A stretch of DNA of 64,000 nucleotides from Burkholderiales bacterium (GTDB lineage: Bacteria > Pseudomonadota > Gammaproteobacteria > Burkholderiales > Burkholderiaceae_C). This document shows, piece after piece, positions 54,454-64,000 of the stretch. A model generated the notes under the pieces. It saw only the letters and a program-made list of their open reading frames with translations, searched no databases and was not told the DNA's origin. The stretch lies in the NCBI GenBank assembly GCA_026954015.1, contig JAIXLP010000077.1, positions 40,162-104,161 of the forward strand. Direction: 5' to 3'. A program made the translations under genes and the position numbers. The first letter of the stretch is position 1, and each line of letters starts with the position of its first letter.

Positions 54454-57400
54454 CTAAGGCGCGGTCGCCCGAGACCGCGCCGACCAGCGCCGCAGCAGCG
54501 CGTGCACATCGTCCACGTAGGTGAACACCGCGGGCACCACGAGCAGGCTGAGCACCGTGGAGGTGAGCAGCCCGCCGATCACCGCCACCGCCATGGGCGA
54601 GCGAAAGCTCATGTCCGCGCCGCCGAAGCCGAGCGCGATCGGCGTCATGCCCGCGCCCATCGCGAGCGTGGTCATGATGATGGGGCGCGCGCGCTTGTGG
54701 CAGGCGTCCAGCAGCGCGTCCAGCCGGTGCATCCCGTGCTCGCGCCGCGCCGTGATCGCGTACTCGACGAGCAGGATGGAGTTCTTGGTGGCGATGCCCA
54801 TGAGCATCACCAGGCCGATGAGCGACGGCATCGAAAAGCTCTGGTGCGCGAGCATGAGCGCGACGAACGCGCCGCCGAGCGACAGCGGCAGCGCCGCGAG
54901 GATGGTGACGGGCTGCAGCAGATCCTTGAACAGCAGCACGAGCACGATGTAGATGCAGACCACGCCGGTGAGCATCGCCAGGCCGAAGCTTTCGAACAGC
55001 TCGGTCATCATCTCGGCGTCGCCCACGTTCACGAGGCGCACGCTCGCGGGCATGGCCTGCACCGCGGGCAGTTGGTGCACCGCCTCGGTGACTTCGCCCA
55101 GCCCCCGGCTGCCCAGCTCGATCTCGAAGCGCACGTTGCGCGCGCGGTCGTAGCGGCGGATCACCGCCGGGCCGCCCGAGAGCGTGAGCGTGGCCACCTC
55201 GCCCAGGCGCACGGGCCCGCGGTTGCCGGGCACCGCCAGGCGTTCGAGCACCGACAGATCCTCGCGCCCCGCGTCCGCCAGGCGCACGACGATGGGCACC
55301 TGCCGCTGCGCGAGGTTGAGCTTGGCCAGGTTCTGCTCGTAGTCGCCGACGGTGGCGACGCGCAGCGTGTCGGCGATGGCGGCGGAGGTGACGCCCAGGT
55401 CGGCCGCGCGGGTGAAGTCGGGCACCACGCTGATCTCGGGGCGCACCAGGCTCGCCGTGGAGCTCACGCCGCCGATGCCCGCGATGGTGCGGATGCCACG
55501 CTCCACCTCGCGCGCGGCGTTGTCCAGCGCCTGCGGGTCGTCGCTGCTGAGCGTCATGATGTATTTGTCGTTGGAGCCGCCCAGGCCCACGCGCACGCGC
55601 GCACCGGGCAGATCGCGCATCACCTCGCGCAGGCGCTCCTCGATCACTTGCTTGCGCGGGCGCTCGCCGCGCGGGGTCATGCGCAGCGTGAGCGTGGCCA
55701 TGCGCGGATCGGCGGCGCCCCCGCCGGAGATCGGGTCGGACCCGGCGCTGCCTCCGCCGATGGTGCTGTAGATGGACTCGATGTGGCCCACGCCCATCGC
55801 AAGCGCCGTGGCGCGCGCCACGAGCGCCTGGGTGTCGGCCAGCGTGCTGCCGGGCGGCAGCTCCAGGCTCACCTGCGTCTGCGCGTTGTTGTCCGCCGGG
55901 ATGAAGCCCGAGGGCAGCAGCGGAATGAGCGCCAGCGAGCCGATGAAGAACAGCGTGGCCAGCGCCAGCGTGACGAGCCGATGGTGCAGGCACCAGCGCA
56001 CCGCGTGCATGTACAGCGTGAGCCAGCGCGGCTCCTTCGGATGCGCGGCGACGGGCTTGAGCAGGTAGGCGCACATCATCGGCGTGAGCAGGCGCGCGAC
56101 GACGAGCGAGGCGAACACCGCGAGCGCCGCCGTCCAGCCGAACTGCTTGAAGAAGCGCCCCGGAATGCCGCTCATGAAGGCGGTGGGCAGGAACACCGCG
56201 ATCAGCGTGAACGTGGTGGCGATCACCGCCAGCCCGATCTCGTCGGCGGCTTCCATCGCGGCCTGGTAGGGGCTCTTGCCCAGGCCCTGGTGGCGCACGA
56301 TGTTTTCCACTTCGACGATGGCGTCGTCCACCAGGATGCCGACCACGAGCGAGAGCGCGAGCAGCGTGAGGATGTTGATCGAGAACCCGAGCTGGTGCAT
56401 GCCGATGAACGCCGGAATCACCGACAGCGGCAGCGCCACCGCCGAGATCAGCGTGGCGCGCCCCGAGCGCAGGAACAGCCACACGACCACCACGGCCAGC
56501 AGCGCGCCTTCGTAGAGCAGGCGCATCGAGCTGTCGTACTCGTCCTGCGCGATGTCCACGAAGTCCACCGTCTTGGTCAGCTGCAGGTGCGGGTAGTCGG
56601 CCCGCAGCCGCGCCAGCGCCTGCTCCACGCCCGCGCCCACCTCTACCTCGCTCGCGCCGCGCGCGCGCGAGACCTCAAAGCCGATCACGGGCTGGTCGCC
56701 CAGCAGCGCGGCGGCGCGCGGCTCGGCGAAGGTGTCGGTGATGGTGGCAAGCTGGTCCAGGCGCACGTGCCGCCCCGCGCCCAGCGTGATCGGGATGCGC
56801 GCCACCTCCTCGGCGGTGCGTGCGGTGGCCAGCGTGCGCAGCGGCTGCTCGCCGCCGCCGAGCTCGGCGCGCCCGCCCGCGCTCTCCAGTTGCACCTGGC
56901 GCAACTGGCGCGAGACCTCGGCGGCGGTGGCGCCCAGCGCCTGCAGCCGCGCCGGGTCCAGCGCCACGCGAACCTCCCGCGTGACGCCGCCCACGCGCGC
57001 CACCGCGCCCACGCCGGGTACCGCGAGCAGGCGGCGCGTGAGCGTGTCGTCCACGAACCACGACAGGGCCTCGTCGTCCCAGCGGCCGGAGGCCACGGCG
57101 TAGGCCAGGATGGGCTGGCCCGTCAGCTCGAACTTGGTGACGATGGGGTCACGCAGGTCGGCCGGCAGGTCAGAGCGCACGCGCGAAACGGCGGCGCGCA
57201 CGTCGTCCACCGCCTCCTGCACGGGTTTTTCGAGGACGAACTCGGCGGCGAGCGTGGCCACGCCGTCGGTCAGCGTGGTGGTGATGTGCTTGAGCCCCTG
57301 CGTGGTGGCGATCGCGTTTTCCAGCCGCGTGGCCACGTCGCTTTCGAGCTGCCCCGGCGCCGCGCCCGGCAGTGCGGCGGTGACGATGACCACGGGCAGG

Positions 57401-57522
57401 TCCATGTCGGGGAAGTTCTGCACCTTCATCGTGCGAAACGACGCCAGCCCCGCGAGCGTGAGCAGCACGAACAGCATCGCCGCCGCGACGGGGTTGCGGA
57501 TGGCCCAGGCGGAGACGTTCAT
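54454..57522 (-). CDS. RND efflux transporter (AcrB/HAE family inner-membrane pump)
   Basis: 1022 residues, twelve membrane helices with two large periplasmic loops. Typical blocks: N-terminal WAIRNPVAAAMLFVLLTLAGLASF, VPGVGAVARVGG, the helix-4 proton relay LSLVVGILVDDAIVEVENIVRH with two Asp, and GLVMLMGIATKNSILLVEYA. Exports small hydrophobic compounds using proton motive force. Located two bases after the membrane-fusion gene; no outer-membrane channel gene is adjacent, so it must borrow one. A repeat copy touches the operon junction. Confidence 0.93.
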   Translation of the reverse strand: MNVSAWAIRNPVAAAMLFVLLTLAGLASFRTMKVQNFPDMDLPVVIVTAALPGAAPGQLESDVATRLENAIATTQGLKHITTTLTDGVATLAAEFVLEKPVQEAVDDVRAAVSRVRSDLPADLRDPIVTKFELTGQPILAYAVASGRWDDEALSWFVDDTLTRRLLAVPGVGAVARVGGVTREVRVALDPARLQALGATAAEVSRQLRQVQLESAGGRAELGGGEQPLRTLATARTAEEVARIPITLGAGRHVRLDQLATITDTFAEPRAAALLGDQPVIGFEVSRARGASEVEVGAGVEQALARLRADYPHLQLTKTVDFVDIAQDEYDSSMRLLYEGALLAVVVVWLFLRSGRATLISAVALPLSVIPAFIGMHQLGFSINILTLLALSLVVGILVDDAIVEVENIVRHQGLGKSPYQAAMEAADEIGLAVIATTFTLIAVFLPTAFMSGIPGRFFKQFGWTAALAVFASLVVARLLTPMMCAYLLKPVAAHPKEPRWLTLYMHAVRWCLHHRLVTLALATLFFIGSLALIPLLPSGFIPADNNAQTQVSLELPPGSTLADTQALVARATALAMGVGHIESIYSTIGGGSAGSDPISGGGAADPRMATLTLRMTPRGERPRKQVIEERLREVMRDLPGARVRVGLGGSNDKYIMTLSSDDPQALDNAAREVERGIRTIAGIGGVSSTASLVRPEISVVPDFTRAADLGVTSAAIADTLRVATVGDYEQNLAKLNLAQRQVPIVVRLADAGREDLSVLERLAVPGNRGPVRLGEVATLTLSGGPAVIRRYDRARNVRFEIELGSRGLGEVTEAVHQLPAVQAMPASVRLVNVGDAEMMTELFESFGLAMLTGVVCIYIVLVLLFKDLLQPVTILAALPLSLGGAFVALMLAHQSFSMPSLIGLVMLMGIATKNSILLVEYAITARREHGMHRLDALLDACHKRARPIIMTTLAMGAGMTPIALGFGGADMSFRSPMAVAVIGGLLTSTVLSLLVVPAVFTYVDDVHALLRRWSARSRATAP

Positions 57523-57524
57523 CG

Positions 57525-58649
57525 TCACTTGGTTTTTGTAGCTGCTGGCGCTTGCACGGCGGGCGCCGGGGCCTGATCTGGCTCGGCATCCGGCACGACG
57601 TGCACGAGATCGCCGTCGTTCAGGAAGGTGCCGCCGCGTGCCACCACCCGCGCATTCGCGTCCAGACCCTCGGCGATCTCCACGCGCTCGCCCTGGCGCT
57701 GGCCGGTACGCACGCGCGCGAGCCGCACGTGCCCGTCCGCGCCCACGGTGAACACGCTGGGAAAGCCGTCGCGCACCACCACGGCCGAGAGCGGCAGCGT
57801 GAGCGCCTCGCGCTCGCCCAGCAGGAAGGCGCCCGTGACGTACATGCCCGCGCGCAGCTCGCGGTGCGCGGGCAGGTCCACGTACACCAGCGCGTTGCGC
57901 GTGGCCACGTCCACCGTCGGCGCGAGCATGCGCACGCGCGCCGCCACCTGCGCGCCGCCGGGCGTGGTCACCTGCGCGGCGGTGCCCGGCGCGATGCGCG
58001 CGAGGTCGGCGGCGGCCACCTCGGCGCGCCACTCCAGGCGCGACTGGCGCACCATGCGAAACAGCTCGGCGCCCACGCCGACCACCGCGCCCACGGTGGC
58101 CTGGCGCGCCGAGATCACGCCCGCATCCGGCGCGCGCACCTCCGTGTGCTTCAGGCGCAGCTGCTGCGCCGCAAGCGCCGCCTGCGCCGCCGCCACGCCC
58201 GCCTGCGCGGTCTGCGCGCCGGTGGCGTACTGCTGGATCTGCTGAGCGCTCATCGCGCCGCTGTCGGCCAGCGCCTGGGCGCGCGCGGCGTTGGCCTGCG
58301 CCTCGGCGGCGCCGGCCCGCGCCTGCTCCAGCGCGGCGCGCGCCTGCGCCACGTCGGCCTGCACCGTGTCGGTGGCGAAGCGCGCCAGCACCTGGCCCGC
58401 GCGCACCGTGTCGCCCACGTTCACCAGCACCTGCGCCAGGCGCAGGCCGCCGACCTCGGCGCCCACGCTCGCCTCCTGCCAGGCGGCGACGTTGCCGTTG
58501 GCGGGCAGCCGCCCGGCGATGGGCGCGCGCACCGGCGTGGTGGCGTTGACGGTGAGCGCGGGCCGCGGCTGGGCCGGCTCGGCCGCGCGGCCCGCGACGA
58601 GCCAACAGCCGGCGGCCAGAGCGGCGAGGAACAACAGGGGTCGCTGCAT
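57525..58649 (-). CDS. RND efflux periplasmic adaptor (membrane fusion protein)
   Basis: 374 residues. Signal peptide (MQRPLLFLAALAAGCWLVAG), biotinyl-lipoyl-like halves (GNVAAWQEASVGAEVGGLRLAQVLVNVGDTVRAGQVLARF and LKHTEVRAPDAGVISARQATVGAVV) around an Ala/Gln-rich helical hairpin (about 100-165), then beta-barrel and membrane-proximal domains. Links the pump to an outer-membrane channel. First gene of the efflux operon; its last codons overlap a copy of the dispersed TAGCTGCTGGCGCTTG motif. Confidence 0.9.
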   Translation of the reverse strand: MQRPLLFLAALAAGCWLVAGRAAEPAQPRPALTVNATTPVRAPIAGRLPANGNVAAWQEASVGAEVGGLRLAQVLVNVGDTVRAGQVLARFATDTVQADVAQARAALEQARAGAAEAQANAARAQALADSGAMSAQQIQQYATGAQTAQAGVAAAQAALAAQQLRLKHTEVRAPDAGVISARQATVGAVVGVGAELFRMVRQSRLEWRAEVAAADLARIAPGTAAQVTTPGGAQVAARVRMLAPTVDVATRNALVYVDLPAHRELRAGMYVTGAFLLGEREALTLPLSAVVVRDGFPSVFTVGADGHVRLARVRTGQRQGERVEIAEGLDANARVVARGGTFLNDGDLVHVVPDAEPDQAPAPAVQAPAATKTK

Positions 58650-58756
58650 GGGCGTTGCGCGGACAAAAGCGCAAGTGTCGCATGCGCCCGTGCGGGCGGT
58701 GTTGCACCATGTCGTTGTGCCCCGCCGTCCGGGGCTCACGTGCGCGAAGCGGGCGG

Positions 58757-61483
58757 CTACGCGCCGCCGAACACCGCGCGCCACAGCGCCAGCACGGCCT
58801 CGCGCTCGGGCGCGAGCTGTTCGGGCGCGACGCGCGTGGCGTCTTCGTTCAGGCGCGCGCGGTGCTGCGCCTGGCGCAGGCGCCGGTAGGCGTCGGCGGC
58901 CGCGTGGCCCGTGCCCGGCGGCAGCAGCGCGGCGGCCTGGGCGCGTTCGAGCAGGCCGATGTTGCCCTTGTTCTCGCGCAGGCCGGGGTGGTCGCCCGAG
59001 TGCGCGAGCACGAGGTACTGCACCGCGAATTCCACGTCCAGCATGCCGCCCCTGCCGTGCTTGATGTCGAACAGCGCGCCCGTGCCGGGGTGGGCGTCGC
59101 GCAGGCGCTCGCGCATCGCGAGGATTTCGGTGCGCAGCAGCGCGTGGTCGCGCGGCGCGGTGATGACGGTCTCGCGCACCGCATCGAAGCGCTGGCGCAG
59201 CGCGTCGCTGCCGAGCACGCAGCGCGCGCGCGTGATCGCCTGGTGCTCCCAGGTCCACGCGGTGTTGCTGCCGCGCTGCTGCTGGTAGGCGGCGTAGGCG
59301 GCAAAGCTCGTCACCAGCAGGCCCGAGTTGCCGTTGGGGCGCAGCTGCGTGTCGATCTCGAACAGGTCGCCCTCGCCGGTCTTCACGCTCAGCCACGCGA
59401 GCAGCTTGCGCACGAACGCGGCATAGATCTCGCCCGCGCGCTCGTCGTCGTCGTCGAACGCGAACACGATGTCCAGGTCGCTGCCGTAGCCGAGCTCCTT
59501 GCCGCCCAGCTTGCCGTAGCCGATGATCGCCAGGCTCGGCGCGTCGCGGTGGCGGCCCTTGAACTGCTCCCAGCACCACTGCACCGTGACGGCGAGCACG
59601 CTGTCGGCCAGCAGCGAGAGGTCGTCGGCCACTTCCTCCACCGTCAGCCGCCCGTCCACGTCGCGCGCCAGCGTGCGAAACACCTCGGCGTGGTGGGCGC
59701 GGCGCAGCAGGTTCAGGAGCGCCTCCTCGTCGTCCTCGCCGGTCGAGCGCAGCGAGGCGCGCCGCGCCTGCAGCTCGTCCTGGAAGGTGCCGGCGTCAAA
59801 GCGCTCGCTGAAGAGCGCCTGGCTCGCAAGCTCGTCGATCACCCCGGGGTGGCGCTGCAGGTAGCGCGCGGGCCAGCGCGCCGCGCCCAGCAGGTCGAGC
59901 AGGCGGCGCAGCACCAGCGGACGCTCGACCAGCAGCGCGAGATAGCTTTCGCGGCGCAGCAGCAGCTCCAGCCAGTCGAGCAGGCGCAGCGCCGCGTCTT
60001 CGTTCACCGCGCCCTCGGCCAGCCACCGGCCGCTCTGCTGCAGGATGCGCAAGAGCCGCGCCAGCGCCTGTTCGCGCAGCTGCTGCACGCGCGGCTGCTC
60101 GCGCCACTGGCGCATGCGCTCGGCCACCGCCGGGGGCTGCGCGTCGATCACGGAATCCCAGTCGGGCGTGCTCTCGCGGGCGCGCCCGCAGCCCGGGCCG
60201 CTGCACTGCTTCTTCTCGGGGCCGCCGAGCAGCGCGTCGAACTCCTGCGCCACGCGCTCGCGGTGCGCGTCAAGCTGGCGCAGGAAGTCGCAGCACGGCA
60301 GCCCCATGGTGCGGGCGATCCAGGCGAGGTCGTCGTCGTGCGTGGGCAGCACGTGGCTCTGCTGGTCGTCCAGGTACTGGATGCGGTGCTCGACGCGGCG
60401 CAGGAACACGTAGGCCTGGCCCAGCGCGTCGGCGGTTTCGCGCGGCATGAGCCCGGCGTGCGCGAGGCGCTCCAGCGCCTCCAGCGTCGGGCGGCAGCGC
60501 AGCTCGGGGAACTGCCCGCCGCGCACCACCTGCACGAGCTGCACGGTGAACTCGATCTCGCGGATGCCCCCGCGCGAGAGCTTCACGTCGTTGGCGCGCT
60601 CGGGGTGGCCGGCGCAGCGGCGCAGCGCCTCCTGGCGGATCTGGCGGTGCAGCACGCGCAGCGCGTCGAATACCGCGTAGTCGAGGTAGCGCCGGAACAC
60701 GAAGGGCAGCACCACCTGGCGCAGCGCCTGCACGTTGGGCGAGACGATGCTCGCGGCGGGCGCCACGACGCGGCTCTTGAGCCAGGCAAAGCGCTCCCAC
60801 TCGCGCCCCTGCAGGCGCAGGTAATCCTGCAGCGCGGGCAGCGAGATCGCCAGCGGCCCCGAGCCGCCGTGGGGGCGCAGCGCGAGGTCGACGCGGAACA
60901 CGAAGCCGTCCTCGGTGATCTCGCCGATGAGCGCGCTCACGCGGCGCACCGCGCGCACGAAGTATTCGTGGTTGGAGATGCGCCCGCGTGCGTTCGCGGC
61001 GCCCGCGGTGTCGCCGTCGTGCTCGTAGACGCAGATCAGGTCGATGTCGCTCGAGGCGTTGAGCTCGCGCGCGCCGAGCTTGCCCATGCCGATGATCCAG
61101 AGCTGCACCGGCGCGCCGTCGGGCGCGAGCGGCGCGCCGTGCTGCGCGTCCAGTTCGGCGCGCGCCTGCGTGCAGGCGCGGTCCAGCGTCACTTCCGCCA
61201 GCGTGGTCAGCGCCGTGCACACCTGCGCCAGCGGCGCGCCCTCGTCGCAGTCGAGCACCATGAGGCGCTCGATCACGAGCTGGCGCAGCAGGCGCAGCGC
61301 CCCCGCCAGTTCCAGCCCGCTCGCAAGCAGCGCGTCGCAGGTCTCGGCCATCGCGGCGCGGTCGGGCAGGCCGCTCGCGAGCAGCGCGAACTGCGCGTCA
61401 TAGCGCCGGTGCAGGCGCTGGTAGAGACGGGAGTGCGGCGCGAGGCGCTCGGGCGCCACCGCGTGCTCGGAGGCGGACGGCAT
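58757..61483 (-). CDS. glnE: Bifunctional glutamine synthetase adenylyltransferase/deadenylase
   Basis: 908 residues, full length for the family. Two nucleotidyltransferase domains with metal motifs: N-terminal deadenylase LWIIGMGKLGARELNASSDIDLICVYE and C-terminal adenylylase LAIIGYGKLGGKELGYGSDLDIVFAF, separated by a helical regulatory region and followed by a C-terminal helical domain. Adds or removes AMP on glutamine synthetase in response to PII. A short Cys-containing insert (CSGPGCGR) sits between the domains. Diverges from yhdP; that pairing is common in Burkholderiales. Confidence 0.95.
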   Translation of the reverse strand: MPSASEHAVAPERLAPHSRLYQRLHRRYDAQFALLASGLPDRAAMAETCDALLASGLELAGALRLLRQLVIERLMVLDCDEGAPLAQVCTALTTLAEVTLDRACTQARAELDAQHGAPLAPDGAPVQLWIIGMGKLGARELNASSDIDLICVYEHDGDTAGAANARGRISNHEYFVRAVRRVSALIGEITEDGFVFRVDLALRPHGGSGPLAISLPALQDYLRLQGREWERFAWLKSRVVAPAASIVSPNVQALRQVVLPFVFRRYLDYAVFDALRVLHRQIRQEALRRCAGHPERANDVKLSRGGIREIEFTVQLVQVVRGGQFPELRCRPTLEALERLAHAGLMPRETADALGQAYVFLRRVEHRIQYLDDQQSHVLPTHDDDLAWIARTMGLPCCDFLRQLDAHRERVAQEFDALLGGPEKKQCSGPGCGRARESTPDWDSVIDAQPPAVAERMRQWREQPRVQQLREQALARLLRILQQSGRWLAEGAVNEDAALRLLDWLELLLRRESYLALLVERPLVLRRLLDLLGAARWPARYLQRHPGVIDELASQALFSERFDAGTFQDELQARRASLRSTGEDDEEALLNLLRRAHHAEVFRTLARDVDGRLTVEEVADDLSLLADSVLAVTVQWCWEQFKGRHRDAPSLAIIGYGKLGGKELGYGSDLDIVFAFDDDDERAGEIYAAFVRKLLAWLSVKTGEGDLFEIDTQLRPNGNSGLLVTSFAAYAAYQQQRGSNTAWTWEHQAITRARCVLGSDALRQRFDAVRETVITAPRDHALLRTEILAMRERLRDAHPGTGALFDIKHGRGGMLDVEFAVQYLVLAHSGDHPGLRENKGNIGLLERAQAAALLPPGTGHAAADAYRRLRQAQHRARLNEDATRVAPEQLAPEREAVLALWRAVFGGA

Positions 61484-61525
61484 GGCGCTCAGGGTGTATC
61501 GGGCGCTCGGCACGGACGCCGGCGC

Positions 61526-61543
61526 GTGGTGTTCAGCGTTGCC
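61526..61543. repeat. Solo end of the 161-bp repeat family in the glnE/yhdP spacer
   Basis: TGTTCAGCGTTGCC (61530-61543) matches the end of copy A and is followed outward by ATAATGACC. Only the end is present. The ATAAT directly beyond it could act as a promoter -10 toward yhdP. Confidence 0.45.
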
Positions 61544-61571
61544 ATAATGACCGGCACCGCATCCACCCGTC

Positions 61572-64000
61572 ATGACCGAGGCGCCTCCCCATCCTTCCCG
61601 CTGGCTCAAATGGGGGGCGGGTGCCGCGCGCTGGGCGCTGGCACTCGTGCTCGCGTTCTGGGTACTCGTGGCGCTGGCCTGGGGTGGGCTGCATTTCTGG
61701 ATTGTGCCGCGTATCGACGATTGGCGCCCGCTGGTGCAGCGCCAGGCGCAGCGCGCGCTCGGCATGCCGGTGCGCATCGGGCACCTGGCGGCGCGCAGCG
61801 AGGGCGTGTTTCCGACGTTCGAGCTGGGCGACGTGACCGTGCTCGATCCCGAAGGGCGCGAGGCCCTGCGCCTGCCGCGCGTGCGGGTTGCGCTGTCGCC
61901 GCGCTCGCTGCTGCGCGGGGGCGTGGAGCAGCTCTACATCGACCAGCCGGTGCTGCAGGCGCGCCGCGACGCCAGTGGGCGCTGGTTCGTCGCGGGGTGG
62001 GCGCTTGACGGCGCGGGTGGCGATGCGTCGGGCGCCGACTGGCTGCTCTCGCAGACCGAGGTCGTGGTCCACGGCGGCACGCTGCGCTGGGAAGACGCGC
62101 TGCGCGGCGCCCCGCCGGTGCAGTTCAGCGCGGTGGACGTGCTGCTGCGCGGCGGGCCGTGGCGCCATGCCCTGCGCGTGGACGCCACGCCGCCGCCCGG
62201 CTGGGGCGCGCGCCTGAGCGTGCGCGCGCAGCTGCAGGAGCCGCTGTGGAACCCGCTGCCCCGCGCGTGGGAGCGCTGGAGCGGGCAGGCGTATGCCGAG
62301 TGGCCGCAGGTGGATTTCGCTCAGCTTGCGCCCTACGTGGACCTGGGCGCGACCACGCTCGATGGCGGGCATGGCGCACTGCGCGCATGGCTCGACGTGC
62401 GGCGCGGGAGCTGGACTGGCGCGACCGCCGACGTGGCGCTGGAGCAGGTGCAATTGCATCTGGCGGGTGCGCCCGAGCCGCTGGCACTGGCGCAGGCCGC
62501 GGCCCGCCTGCAGGCGGGCCGCGCGCCGCAGGGGCTGGAGCTGACCGCGCGCGGCCTGAAGCTGCGCACCGACGACGGCCTCGCGTGGGACAGTACCCGG
62601 TTGCGGCTCGTCACCCCCGAACCGGGCGCACCACCCGCCGCCGCGCGGCACGAGCTGCAGGCCGACCGGGTGGATCTGGCACTGCTGGCGCATATCGCCG
62701 CGCGCCTGCCGCTGGCCGATGCGCTGCGCGGTGCCCTCGCGCGCTATGCGCCCGCAGGGACGGTGGAGCAGTTGCAGGCGCACTGGCAGGGGCCGTTCGA
62801 CGCGCCCACGCAGTACGACGCGCGCGGCCGGTTTGCCGGTCTGGCGCTGGCCGCGCACGCGGCGTCCAGCGGCGCCCACGCGCCGCAGGCGCTCGGCGTG
62901 CGTGGTGCGCGCGGCGATTTCGCGCTGACGCAGGCGGGCGGCACGGCCACGCTGGCGATCGCCGACGGCGCGCTGCGGCTGCCCGGCATCTTCGAAGACC
63001 CCGATGTGCCGGTGCACACGCTCTCGGCCACCGTGCGCTGGCAGATCGACGGCGCGCGCGCGCAGGTGCAGATCGACGACCTGCGGTTCGCCAACGCCGA
63101 CGCCGAGGGCGAGGCGCGCCTGGCCTGGCACACGAGCGACGACGCGCAGGCGCGGCTGCCCGGCGTGCTCGACCTTGCGGGTCGCCTGAGCCGGGCCAAC
63201 GGCGCGCGCGTGTACCGCTACCTGCCGCTGGCGGTCGGGGCCGAGGCGCGCCACTACGTGCGCGCCGCGATCGCCGCCGGCACGAGCGACGACGTGCGGT
63301 TTCGCGTGAAGGGCGACCTGCGCCGCCTGCCGTTCGACGGCGACCCGTCGGGGGAATTCCATATCGCCGCGCAGGTGCGCGACACCACGTTTGCCTACGT
63401 GCCCGCGTCGTTGCAGGAGCGTGGCGACCAGCCCTGGCCGGCGCTCACGGGCCTGTCCGGCACGCTGGTGTTCGACCGCGCCGGTATGCGCGTCGAAGGC
63501 GCGGCGGGCAGCGTCGCGGGCCATGCGCGGCTCAAGGTGGCGCAGGTGGGCGCGCGCATCGCCGATCTGTCCGAGCCCGTGGTGCAGGTGGACGGCACGG
63601 TGCGCGGGCCGCTCGCGGACATGCTCGCGTTCGTGCGTGGCTCGCAGGTGTCGCAGCTCACCGACGGTGCCCTGGATGCGATGGGCGCCACGGGCGACGC
63701 TGCGCTGCGCCTGCAGCTGGAGCTGCCCGTGGCCGATCTGGGCAAGGCAGCGGTGCGCGGCAGCGTGCAGCTTGCGGGCAATGAGGTGCGTGTCTCTCCC
63801 GCGGCACCGGTGCTCGCGCAGGCGCGCGGCACGGTGCAGTTCACCGAACGTGGGTTCACGCTGCAGCAGGTGCGCGCGCGTGCGCTCGGGGGCGAGGTGC
63901 GGCTCTCCGGCGGCCTGCAGGCGCCGGAGGGCGAGCGCACGCCGGTGCTGCGCGTGCAGGCGCAGGGCGAGGCGAGCGCCGAAGGGCTGCGCGCGGCGGC
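61572..64000 (+). CDS. yhdP: YhdP-family (AsmA-like/DUF3971) envelope protein, 3' end cut by window
   Basis: The frame from the ATG at 61572 stays open for 809 codons to the window edge. N-terminus MTEAPPHPSRWLKWG precedes one membrane helix (about 20-45, ALALVLAFWVLVALAWGGLHFWIVP), then FWIVPRIDDWRPLVQRQAQRALGMPVRIGHLAARSEG and LYIDQPVLQARRDASGRWFVAGW. The repetitive beta-strand composition after it is typical of the AsmA-like/YhdP proteins that bridge inner and outer membrane and help move phospholipids. About 1,300 residues are expected in total. Earlier plus-strand frames here are shadows. Confidence 0.9.
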   Translation, partial: MTEAPPHPSRWLKWGAGAARWALALVLAFWVLVALAWGGLHFWIVPRIDDWRPLVQRQAQRALGMPVRIGHLAARSEGVFPTFELGDVTVLDPEGREALRLPRVRVALSPRSLLRGGVEQLYIDQPVLQARRDASGRWFVAGWALDGAGGDASGADWLLSQTEVVVHGGTLRWEDALRGAPPVQFSAVDVLLRGGPWRHALRVDATPPPGWGARLSVRAQLQEPLWNPLPRAWERWSGQAYAEWPQVDFAQLAPYVDLGATTLDGGHGALRAWLDVRRGSWTGATADVALEQVQLHLAGAPEPLALAQAAARLQAGRAPQGLELTARGLKLRTDDGLAWDSTRLRLVTPEPGAPPAAARHELQADRVDLALLAHIAARLPLADALRGALARYAPAGTVEQLQAHWQGPFDAPTQYDARGRFAGLALAAHAASSGAHAPQALGVRGARGDFALTQAGGTATLAIADGALRLPGIFEDPDVPVHTLSATVRWQIDGARAQVQIDDLRFANADAEGEARLAWHTSDDAQARLPGVLDLAGRLSRANGARVYRYLPLAVGAEARHYVRAAIAAGTSDDVRFRVKGDLRRLPFDGDPSGEFHIAAQVRDTTFAYVPASLQERGDQPWPALTGLSGTLVFDRAGMRVEGAAGSVAGHARLKVAQVGARIADLSEPVVQVDGTVRGPLADMLAFVRGSQVSQLTDGALDAMGATGDAALRLQLELPVADLGKAAVRGSVQLAGNEVRVSPAAPVLAQARGTVQFTERGFTLQQVRARALGGEVRLSGGLQAPEGERTPVLRVQAQGEASAEGLRAA

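Noticed and set aside
62159..63784. 541-codon plus-strand frame in the yhdP region
   Set aside because: It is an out-of-frame shadow: the true frame (from 61572) has the membrane helix and YhdP sequence features, whereas this one is an Arg/Ala/Gly-rich string.

Overview
This is a GC-rich (roughly two-thirds G+C by eye) bacterial chromosome segment. It fits a betaproteobacterium of the Comamonadaceae/Burkholderiales. The grounds are the protocatechuate 4,5-cleavage (pmd/lig) cluster, an orphan Bug-type solute-binding protein, the gene neighbourhoods xth/pyrE-gatBAC-mreBCD-mrdA and glnE/yhdP, and dispersed repeats of a kind I remember from that family. No rRNA, tRNA or CRISPR array was seen. 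The window cuts a gene at each end.

Layout. 1-9.4 kb: protocatechuate 4,5-cleavage genes ligI(partial)-ligA-ligB-ligC, followed by a five-gene branched-chain-amino-acid-type ABC importer whose last ATPase is fused to a hemerythrin domain, then an aldo/keto reductase. 9.4-16.8 kb: a divergent LysR regulator and a benzoylformate decarboxylase / aldehyde dehydrogenase / TRAP transporter operon containing a relic of a second dctP. 16.9-30.4 kb: housekeeping block xth, pyrE, DUF4124, gatBAC, mreBCD-mrdA, interrupted by a MocR regulator/EamA exporter pair that is bracketed by two copies of the gatB 3' end. 30.4-38 kb: GMC oxidoreductase, an MCE-type lipid ABC transporter split by a 161-bp repeat, and an FAD-linked dehydrogenase. 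37.9-41 kb: IclR regulator diverging from a Bug protein and a flavin monooxygenase. 41-48 kb: two MFS carriers, moaC, an M48 peptidase, and a TerC protein behind a yybP-ykoY (manganese) riboswitch. 48.1-50.7 kb: an accessory patch with broken and intact toxin-antitoxin genes and a low-GC gene for a TIR-domain protein. 50.8-64 kb: purB, a glutathione transferase, an HD-domain protein, an RND efflux pair, glnE and the start of yhdP.

How the genes work together. Aromatic acids probably enter through the ABC, TRAP and possibly Bug-linked systems. Benzoylformate would be decarboxylated to benzaldehyde and oxidised to benzoate, while protocatechuate is ring-opened by LigAB, oxidised by LigC and hydrolysed by LigI. 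The substrates of the transporters and of the flavin monooxygenase are inferred from neighbours only.

The observations most worth checking are the LivF-hemerythrin fusion beside an Fe(II)/O2-dependent ring-cleavage enzyme, the TIR protein in a toxin-antitoxin graveyard, the gatB-tail direct repeats around an inserted regulator/exporter pair, the decayed dctP tail, and two 161-bp inverted-repeat elements with solo ends nearby.
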